From NCBI GenBank assembly GCA_913775095.1, contig CAJYIW010000024.1, positions 248,001 to 312,000 of the forward strand: DNA of 64,000 nt, in the 5' to 3' direction. Each line of letters opens with the position of its first letter. Position 1 is the first letter of the stretch. The position numbers and the translations under genes are program-made. Shown piece by piece: positions 58,669 through 64,000 of this stretch. The DNA is from an uncultured Siphonobacter sp. (GTDB lineage: Bacteria; Bacteroidota; Bacteroidia; Cytophagales; Spirosomataceae). The notes below the pieces were generated by a model that saw only the letters and a list, made by a program, of their open reading frames with translations, was not told the origin of the DNA and did not search any database.

Positions 58669-58968
58669 ATGGAACCGATCGATGCTTCAACCCTGAAACG
58701 CCGTTTGCAGGCGGGTGAACCCATTCAGATTCTGGACATTCGTACGCCGTATGAACGGGAAGATTTCTCCATCGGTGGCTTACACATCCCGCTGGATGAG
58801 TTATTACTCCGGGTTCATGATATTCCGGACAGCTGGAAGGATCAGGAAATTGTGGTCGTCTGCGGTACGGGTTTGCAAAGTGCCATTGCGGTGCGGGTCT
58901 TAACCAAGCAGGGATTTATACACATCCATAACCTGGAGGGTGGGTTGCAGGCGTATGCCGTAGCCTGA
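58669..58968 (+). CDS. rhodanese-like domain protein
   Basis: 99 residues from ATG 58669 (MEPIDASTLKRRLQAGEPIQILDIRTPYERED), which lines up with the start of the first rhodanese (MDISVQELKERL). The in-frame ATG at 58636 lies in a terminator loop. Active loop VVVCGTGLQSAIA keeps the catalytic Cys but differs from the usual HCRSG. Probably a diverged paralogue of the upstream gene. Convergent to the GH130-like gene, whose stop is 4 bp away. Confidence 0.85.
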   Translation: MEPIDASTLKRRLQAGEPIQILDIRTPYEREDFSIGGLHIPLDELLLRVHDIPDSWKDQEIVVVCGTGLQSAIAVRVLTKQGFIHIHNLEGGLQAYAVA

Positions 58969-58972
58969 TTCA

Positions 58973-60079
58973 TTATTCGTGAACTGCCACGGCAATTTTG
59001 GAATCAGCCGTTCCGTAGTATAAAAACCACTTCTTCTTAAAGTAAACCAGCCCTTCCAGAAAGACAACGTTATTGACCTGACCGGTTAGCTCGTAAGGCT
59101 TGTCGGGAACGAAAAAGGGTTCATCCATTCGGGCTACTACCTGCGTAGGATCCTGACCATTCATGAGTACCTGACCTGCCGTATATACCAGAGCATTTTT
59201 CTTTTCTGGCATCGGACGGGCTGAGTTATAAATCAGTAAAATCCCTTTTTCGGTAATCAGAGCATAAGGCCCCGGCTCCACCAGCTGGCCGTCGAAGCGA
59301 TCAGGCCTAGGACGTACAATAGGCTTGAGGGACCCATCTGCTTCCAGCAAAGGCTCCCAGTGAATTAAATCATCCGATTGGGCCAGAAACAGGTTGGTAT
59401 CTCCAAAATACATCCAGAATTTACCATTCACCTTCTCGGCTACCACCTGATCCCCTTTCTGCCGGGCCACGATGGCTCCCGATTTTGACCAGGTATTCAA
59501 CTGCTTGCCTTCGCCCAGAACCGGGCCGTGTTTCGTCCATTTTCTCAGGTCCGGAGAAGTGGCCAGCATCATTCGGGCCGTTTTGCCATCGTATGCCGTA
59601 TAGGTCATGATGTAACCTCCCAGCGGACTTTCTACGATGCGGGGATCCTCCGTGCCGCCCTCCCATTCATACTTCTTCTGAGCATCGTTATCCGGATAAA
59701 AAACAGGCTTCGGTTCTTTCCTGAAATGCAATCCGTCGTCACTGATGGCTAATCCCAGTCTTGAAACCCCCGCGTATTTACCCAGTTTGTCTTCTGCCCG
59801 ATAAATCAGGTAAACCTTCCCATCCCGAACCACAGCCGCTGGATTAAATACGTCTTTTTCTTCCCATTTCACTGGCTTTTTCCAGATCGGATCCATAAAC
59901 AGTTCATCCGGCGAAGGGATCAATATGGGGTTAAGGCTGTCCACCTTTTGAAAAGGAAGTAGTGCCCAGTCATTAGTGCTTAACGAATCCTGTGCAATAG
60001 ACTCATTTTTGGGGCTGGAATTCCGGCAGGACTGTACTAATAATCCGGCCAGCAGAACAAGATACAGTGGTTGATGCAT
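58973..60079 (-). CDS. GH130-like glycosidase/phosphorylase lipoprotein
   Basis: 368 residues. A lipobox LLVQSC near residue 18 suggests lipid anchoring. The five-bladed beta-propeller pattern of GH130 (or related GH43/62/117) is seen in EKDVFNPAAVVRDGKVYLIYRAED, LGLAISDDGLHF, GGTEDPRIVESP and WMYFGDTNLFLAQSDDLIHW. The Asp-Pro of the EDPR motif is usual in GH130. GH130 members cleave or phosphorolyse beta-mannosides; the substrate here is uncertain. The cobC-cobS-cobT operon lies upstream on the same strand, but no functional link is expected. Confidence 0.75.
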   Translation of the reverse strand: MHQPLYLVLLAGLLVQSCRNSSPKNESIAQDSLSTNDWALLPFQKVDSLNPILIPSPDELFMDPIWKKPVKWEEKDVFNPAAVVRDGKVYLIYRAEDKLGKYAGVSRLGLAISDDGLHFRKEPKPVFYPDNDAQKKYEWEGGTEDPRIVESPLGGYIMTYTAYDGKTARMMLATSPDLRKWTKHGPVLGEGKQLNTWSKSGAIVARQKGDQVVAEKVNGKFWMYFGDTNLFLAQSDDLIHWEPLLEADGSLKPIVRPRPDRFDGQLVEPGPYALITEKGILLIYNSARPMPEKKNALVYTAGQVLMNGQDPTQVVARMDEPFFVPDKPYELTGQVNNVVFLEGLVYFKKKWFLYYGTADSKIAVAVHE

Positions 60080-60144
60080 GGGCTTTAAGTATAAAAATCC
60101 ATTTGCAATAACACCAATAAATGCAATTTATCATTAACTTAATT

Positions 60145-60711
60145 CTACAAAATTCTGGTTATCCATTGGTCTAACGCTGAATTTTCCTGTAGAGTAAACT
60201 GATCTATCTGTCCGTAATCGACTTTAACTTTGAAGATATTGGCTAAGGGTATGCCCACCAAATGAGCCCAGACGCACCGCATGACTCCAGCGTGGGTAAC
60301 GACTGCAATTCGCCGGTGAGACTTCAGTCTTATTTCTTCGAGAAAATCACTTACCCGACGATATACCGTTTCCAGACTTTCTCCTCCGGGGGGCTGGACT
60401 TTCACAAAATCGCTCATCCAGGCCTCTACGTGAGGGTCTGTTAAATCCTGCCACAACTGGCCTTCCCATTGGCCAAAATTGATTTCCAGTAAACGCTCGT
60501 CCGACAGGATCTCCGCACCGGGCAACTGTTCGGCCAGAATCGTGCATCTTTTTAACGGACTCGTATACACGACATCGAAAGGTTCGGAAAGCTTATCCCT
60601 GATCAGCTGGATTTGTTTTTCGTGCGTTACTTCTAACTCTACTTCCAACTGACCGTAACACAGACCTTTCGCCTGATGTACGGAAGTATGGCGAATTACA
60701 AACAAATCCAT
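60145..60711 (-). CDS. cobC: alpha-ribazole phosphatase (histidine phosphatase family)
   Basis: 188 residues. The N-terminal LFVIRHTSVHQAKGLCYGQLEVEL gives the RH(G/T) phosphate-binding motif with the catalytic His; the second His is in AVVTHAGVMRCVW. The RHT variant and GLCYGQ stretch are usual for CobC. It removes the 5' phosphate of alpha-ribazole-phosphate in assembly of the cobalamin lower ligand. Its start overlaps the end of cobS by 16 bp. Last gene of the cobTSC operon. Confidence 0.9.
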   Translation of the reverse strand: MDLFVIRHTSVHQAKGLCYGQLEVELEVTHEKQIQLIRDKLSEPFDVVYTSPLKRCTILAEQLPGAEILSDERLLEINFGQWEGQLWQDLTDPHVEAWMSDFVKVQPPGGESLETVYRRVSDFLEEIRLKSHRRIAVVTHAGVMRCVWAHLVGIPLANIFKVKVDYGQIDQFTLQENSALDQWITRIL

Positions 60712-61469
60712 ATGGCGTACAATCCCAGATAAAAGACCACTTCACTAACCTGCTGGATAGCTCCGAGGCAATCCCCGGTGTACCCTCCAATCCATTTGTT
60801 GAAAAACCAGCTCATTAAAATTTTCGTCAGATAGGTGGGCAGCACAGCCAGGATAAGCCAGTAGCTGGGTAAAAAGCAGAAGATGAGGATAGTAAACACA
60901 ATGCCCGGTATTAGTCCAGCCCAGCCAATCCGGCTACTGCTGGCAGCTCCGGCTTTACTACTGGCTTCATCCCGCACATATACCTGCGTCTCCGCTGCCA
61001 TCGAGGCGAGGAGCCGGCTTATGACCTGACCACTCAAAAGGGCACTCCAGATCAGGGATTGGGAGAGCGTCGAAATTTCCAGCAGAATCATGTATTTAAG
61101 ACTCAAAAGCAGCCCGATTCCGACGACGCCAAACGTACCTACCCGACTATCTTTCATGATCGTCAGAATCTGTTCCCTGGTCCAGCCGCCGCCGAAGCCG
61201 TCGCACACGTCTGCAAATCCGTCTTCGTGAAAAGCTCCGGTAGTGATGATTCCGGCGGCCATACTTAAAATCAGACTGATGTTCCTGGGAAAAACCAGGG
61301 TACTACTGAAATATACCGCCAGAATGATTGCCCCCACCAATCCCCCAATCATCGGAAAGTACTTACGGGATTGCCTCATTTGTTCGGTCCCGTGCCCTAC
61401 CCAGGCAGGACACGGAATCCGGGTATAAAATAGAACTGCGGTCAGAAATAAGCGTAACTCATGTATCAT
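60696..61469 (-). CDS. cobS: adenosylcobinamide-GDP ribazoletransferase
   Basis: 257 residues, membrane protein with about six helices. ITTGAFHEDGFADVCDGFGGGWT and IMKDSRVGTFGVVGIGLLLSLKYM are the CobS signature. It joins alpha-ribazole to adenosylcobinamide-GDP in the last step of cobalamin synthesis. Its start overlaps the cobT end by 11 bp. Confidence 0.95.
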   Translation of the reverse strand: MIHELRLFLTAVLFYTRIPCPAWVGHGTEQMRQSRKYFPMIGGLVGAIILAVYFSSTLVFPRNISLILSMAAGIITTGAFHEDGFADVCDGFGGGWTREQILTIMKDSRVGTFGVVGIGLLLSLKYMILLEISTLSQSLIWSALLSGQVISRLLASMAAETQVYVRDEASSKAGAASSSRIGWAGLIPGIVFTILIFCFLPSYWLILAVLPTYLTKILMSWFFNKWIGGYTGDCLGAIQQVSEVVFYLGLYAIWICL

Positions 61470-62475
61470 TCTTGTGCGGAGAAATGCCTGCTTCGTTAAA
61501 GGTGGACATTTGATTGAGAAAGGCTACAGCACTCTTCAACAAAGGATATGCCAGGGCACAACCCGTCCCCTCTCCCAATCGTAAGTTCATGCGAAGAAGC
61601 GGCTCAGCCCCTAGAAAGTCAAGCAAAAGTGCATGTCCCTGCTCGGCCGACTGATGACAGTATACGGCGTTATCCAGCACATTAGGCTGCATACGGCTGG
61701 CAATCAGCAAGGCAACGGTAGAAATAAAACCATCTATTAAAATGATCATTCCCAGGGAGCGGGCGGCCCGAATAGCTCCCACCATCTGGGCAATTTCAAA
61801 CCCGCCGTAGATTTGAAGCATCTCATAGGGATCCTTCGGTGTTCCATTTTTCTGGATGGCCTGCTTCAGAACGGCCGTTTTCCGCTGAAATTGTTCGGGG
61901 TTTACGCCAGTACCTTTTCCTACGCAACTTTCAATGGCGAGGCCCGTGGCCAAACTCATCAGTACGCTTGAAGAGGAAGTATTACCAATGCCCATTTCCC
62001 CAAAACCAATCACATTACAGCCCTTCTTCTGCAACTGTTCGACGATGATTCCTCCTTTTTCCAGACAAAACTGTAGTTGCTCTGAACTCATAGCGGGACC
62101 CGTCAGGTAACTGGCGGTGCCATAGCCCGCTTTAGCATGAATAAGACCGGATTCACCGGAAAAATCAGCATTGACGCCTGCATCCACTACGTATAACTCC
62201 AGTTCGTTCTGCCGGCAGAATACGTTAATTGCGGCTCCGCCACACAGAAAGTTCAACACCATCTGATACGTTACTTCTGCCGGATAAGCACTGACGCCTT
62301 CCTGAGCGATCCCATGATCAGCCGCGAAGACTACCATGGACGGCTTTTTTAATTCCGGGCTTTCCGTTTGCTGAATGCTGGCAATCCGGAGAGCCAGATT
62401 TTCCAGCTGACCTAAAGCTCCCAAAGGCTTGGTTTTGTGGTCAATTTTATGTTGTATTTGTTTTTCGAGAGACAT
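61459..62475 (-). CDS. cobT: nicotinate-nucleotide--dimethylbenzimidazole phosphoribosyltransferase
   Basis: 338 residues. HKTKPLGALGQLENLALRIASIQ, VVFAADHGIAQEGVSAYPAEVT, the GFGEMGIGNTSSSSVLMSL stretch and the C-terminal LGEGTGCALAYPLL (with the catalytic Glu) are typical of CobT. It makes alpha-ribazole-5-phosphate from dimethylbenzimidazole and nicotinate mononucleotide. First gene of the cobT-cobS-cobC operon, with a cobalamin riboswitch about 310 bp upstream. No corrin-ring genes in the window, so salvage or remodelling is possible. Confidence 0.97.
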   Translation of the reverse strand: MSLEKQIQHKIDHKTKPLGALGQLENLALRIASIQQTESPELKKPSMVVFAADHGIAQEGVSAYPAEVTYQMVLNFLCGGAAINVFCRQNELELYVVDAGVNADFSGESGLIHAKAGYGTASYLTGPAMSSEQLQFCLEKGGIIVEQLQKKGCNVIGFGEMGIGNTSSSSVLMSLATGLAIESCVGKGTGVNPEQFQRKTAVLKQAIQKNGTPKDPYEMLQIYGGFEIAQMVGAIRAARSLGMIILIDGFISTVALLIASRMQPNVLDNAVYCHQSAEQGHALLLDFLGAEPLLRMNLRLGEGTGCALAYPLLKSAVAFLNQMSTFNEAGISPHKNDT

Positions 62476-62538
62476 AAAGATCTGTTAACGCTTGGACTGA
62501 CCATCACACTTTACACGGAACCTCTGATGTAGAGAACC

Positions 62539-62733
62539 CTAATGATTGATATAGAAACAGGGTTCAGGGCTGACCAGATGATTATTTTCGAAGAACAGAA
62601 CAACCCCAGGGCTTTCGGATTCAGCCCGCTGGAAGGAAAAAATTACGCTGATAAGAGTATTCATGACTCCGCTAGTGATTGAATGGGGAGCCTTTCGCAG
62701 AAAAGTGAATAGAAGTCGTGCCGGATGAAACAT
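62539..62733 (-). CDS. possible small ORF between the riboswitch and cobT
   Basis: 64 residues, starting MFHPARLLFTFLRKAP, with a moderately hydrophobic middle (GVMNTLISVIFSF). It lies between the cobalamin riboswitch and cobT on the same strand. No recognised family; the composition is not clearly protein-like, so it may be spurious or a remnant. Its main value is that it would be the first reading frame behind the riboswitch. Confidence 0.25.
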   Translation of the reverse strand: MFHPARLLFTFLRKAPHSITSGVMNTLISVIFSFQRAESESPGVVLFFENNHLVSPEPCFYINH

Positions 62734-62784
62734 CCAGTCGATCGAAATTCATTCACGGCTTTTCACCCGAAAGCTCGAAACGTA

Positions 62785-63042
62785 TATCCGTTCAGGCAGG
62801 TCTTCTGGCTCGCTTCCTTCCCACCTCCACCTTCCCATACCTGCGTACAGTGGCTTTTGAAGATTGGTTTTGAGTTTGGAGTTTAAGGTTTTGAGTTATT
62901 TAGGCTTCCATCTGATTCCTAATAACACTAAACTCAAAACCTCCAACGCTAAACTCATCGAAACTTACAGCTACGGGGATAGCCCCGGATTTGCACCGGT
63001 GTTCCCTTTTCATTCGACGACTAGTTTTGCCGAAACCTGAAA
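62785..63042 (-). ncRNA. cobalamin riboswitch with a long internal arm
   Basis: Read on the minus strand, the conserved elements of the cobalamin (RF00174-type) riboswitch occur in order: GGTTTCGG, then AAGGGAACACCGGTGCAAAT, CCGGGGCTATCCCCGTAGCTG, GCCACTG (62854-62848), GGGAAGG, and GCGAGCCAGAAGACCTGCC near 62812-62794. Between CTGTAAG and GCCACTG there are 109 nt (62963-62855) containing GGTTTTGAGTT/AACTCAAAACC arms that pair (62887-62897 with 62931-62941), so this variable arm is unusually long. It should shut off cobT-cobS-cobC expression when cobalamin is plentiful. Confidence 0.93.
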
Positions 63043-63048
63043 CGTGGG

Positions 63049-63056
63049 CAAAAGTA
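63049..63056 (-). promoter_or_regulatory. Bacteroidota -7 box TACTTTTG before the cobalamin riboswitch
   Basis: The minus-strand TACTTTTG fits TAnnTTTG exactly and would start transcription near 63042, right at the riboswitch 5' end. Confidence 0.72.
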
Positions 63057-63065
63057 CAGAAAATA

Positions 63066-63102
63066 CTAATGCTGACCCGGCTTTACACCGAATCAGCATT
63101 AG
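63066..63102 (-). terminator. hairpin upstream of the riboswitch promoter
   Basis: CTAATGCTGA (63066-63075) pairs perfectly with TCAGCATTAG (63093-63102). It lies between the gene at 63264 and the riboswitch promoter, both on the minus strand, and probably ends the former transcript; TATTTTCTG follows on the minus strand. Confidence 0.7.
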
Positions 63103-63142
63103 GTATACCTTCGTTTGACTACGTTTGAGGAAGTGAGAAATA

Positions 63143-63259
63143 GTTTGAAAGGTTTGAGAAGTAAGATAGATGCGTAGGTTCTATCATTTTCAACTACTAT
63201 CAAACCCCGAACGCTAACCTCTTCTAACTACATCAAACAATACTCAAACCATTTCAAAC
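63143..63259. repeat. large GTTTGAG-type inverted repeat
   Basis: GTTTGAAAGGTTTGAG (63143-63158) faces CTCAAACCATTTCAAAC (63243-63259), complementary with one bulged base. The interior contains further TCAAAC and CTAAC runs. It lies just beyond the minus-strand stop at 63264. GTTTGAG/GTTTTGAG runs also occur inside the riboswitch arm, at 33427-33495 and at 63883-63915. Confidence 0.65.
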
Positions 63260-63263
63260 CTCA

Positions 63264-63875
63264 TTACTCGTAACTCAGCCCATACTGCTTGAGTACTTCT
63301 TCCGGAACACCCTCCCAGTTGTTGGGCGTGTTACCTACGTAACCCAGGTCTGTGAAACCCATGCGGGTGGTATAGAAGCCCGTCAGGGTCATATCCCGCA
63401 TTTTATTAAAGAACGCAACGCCCTGCGAGAACTGAGGTTTCGCTTGTTCAGGATAGGCGATGTCATCCACAATTTCAATTTGCTGGGCTTTGGTAATCTC
63501 CACAAATTTTTTGCTGAAGCGTTTGCGGCTTTCGTTATCCAGCCAGGCCAGTCCTCCGCGAAGAGGAATCTGATGAACGGGCTGATCTTTCACCATGAAT
63601 TCGATGAAAGCCGGAACGCCCGCCTGCGAAGCACTCCCCGACTTCTCGTCCGCCGGCAGAATAATATCGCAGAGAACGGTCATGGTTTTCAATTCATGGG
63701 GCGTGAAAAACTTCTCCGCCATGAGCTTGGCATCCCGAATGGCTTCGGTCTTCTGTCGTCCACCGGGCACCACCAGCGGCTTTTCGGGCGGAGCCGCTAT
63801 CAGATCCGTAGAAGGAACCGTAGCCATGCCCAACGATCCCAAGGCAATCGATTTAAGTGTATCGCGACGTTTCAT
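63264..63875 (-). CDS. gluconate 2-dehydrogenase subunit 3 family protein (Tat-exported)
   Basis: 203 residues. Twin-arginine signal MKRRDTLKSIALGSLGMATVP, then the family domain FFTPHELKTMTVLCDIILPADEKSGSASQAGVPAFIEFMVKD and GFYTTRMGFTDLGYVGN. Subunit 3 is a small periplasmic partner of a GMC-type flavoprotein dehydrogenase and a cytochrome subunit. The large flavoprotein gene would normally lie downstream; here the next downstream region is the inverted repeat and cobalamin riboswitch, so a partner gene must be elsewhere or upstream outside the window. Confidence 0.9.
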   Translation of the reverse strand: MKRRDTLKSIALGSLGMATVPSTDLIAAPPEKPLVVPGGRQKTEAIRDAKLMAEKFFTPHELKTMTVLCDIILPADEKSGSASQAGVPAFIEFMVKDQPVHQIPLRGGLAWLDNESRKRFSKKFVEITKAQQIEIVDDIAYPEQAKPQFSQGVAFFNKMRDMTLTGFYTTRMGFTDLGYVGNTPNNWEGVPEEVLKQYGLSYE

Positions 63876-64000
63876 TTTGTTAACGTTTGGGGTTTTGTGT
63901 TTAGGGTTTTGAGTCAGTATTCGCCTATGGCTAATAGTTACGCATAGTTAACCAAATCTTCTTCCAGGGTTGATGACTTACTAGACGATTGGTATCGACT

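Overview
The window looks like chromosomal DNA of a Bacteroidota member of the order Cytophagales (a Spirosomaceae/Siphonobacter-like organism is my guess, not proven). The signs are: many promoters of the Bacteroidota form (-7 box TAnnTTTG, often with an upstream TTG/TTTG), little Shine-Dalgarno sequence, two secreted proteins with Type IX secretion C-terminal domains, a three-gene type B succinate dehydrogenase/fumarate reductase, a LysRS with a C-terminal extension, and many stand-alone FtsX/MacB-type permease genes. No phage, transposase, CRISPR array or plasmid gene is visible.

Layout. 1-9270: end of one FtsX-like permease, a small secreted proline-hinged protein, a luciferase-like oxidoreductase (minus strand), a membrane protein, a GNAT acetyltransferase and two more full-length permeases. 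9317-13712: an acyltransferase-3 membrane protein and a large M16 peptidase, separated by a composite palindrome. 14009-17417: a minus-strand set of small VOC/SRPBCC proteins divergent from a GlxA-type AraC regulator. 17469-24882: a three-gene minus-strand permease operon. 25437-27480: CbpA-like J-protein, CbpM-like modulator, SDR oxidoreductase. 27800-35723: heavy-metal RND efflux system (pump, adaptor, outer-membrane channel) and its two-component system, all minus strand. 35903-39699: beta-helix (TSGGS-repeat) secreted protein, MacB/LolD-type ATPase plus TolC-like protein, PspC-domain protein, cold-shock protein. 40015-49408: lysS, rpoN, an envelope protein and sdhCAB. 49820-58968: T9SS type B protein, DCC-family protein, fabD, tRNA-Gln, a 45-residue membrane protein, a Nudix hydrolase, a PASTA protein, a T9SS type A protein and two rhodaneses. 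58973-63875: a GH130-like lipoprotein, the cobT-cobS-cobC operon with a cobalamin riboswitch, and a gluconate-2-dehydrogenase subunit 3.

Most notable observation: three far-apart loci (upstream of the permease at 4249, of the permease operon starting at 24882, and of the ATPase-TolC operon at 37079) share one control architecture. Each has two 16-bp palindromes of the type TGTnCG-N4-CGnACA spaced exactly 22 bp centre to centre, then 54, 56 or 66 bp further on a GG-N10-GA element starting GGCA(C/T), resembling a sigma-54 -24/-12 promoter. The sigma-54 gene rpoN is itself in the window. This suggests one sigma-54 enhancer-binding regulator controls permeases, ATPase and outer-membrane channel as a distributed efflux/envelope regulon; the regulator gene is not in the window.

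Other points: a beta-helix protein with an exact 54-bp (18-residue) repeat, a cobalamin riboswitch with a 109-nt double-stranded arm, several families of intergenic palindromes including a roughly 100-bp element present twice, and a second rhodanese whose apparent ATG lies in a terminator loop.
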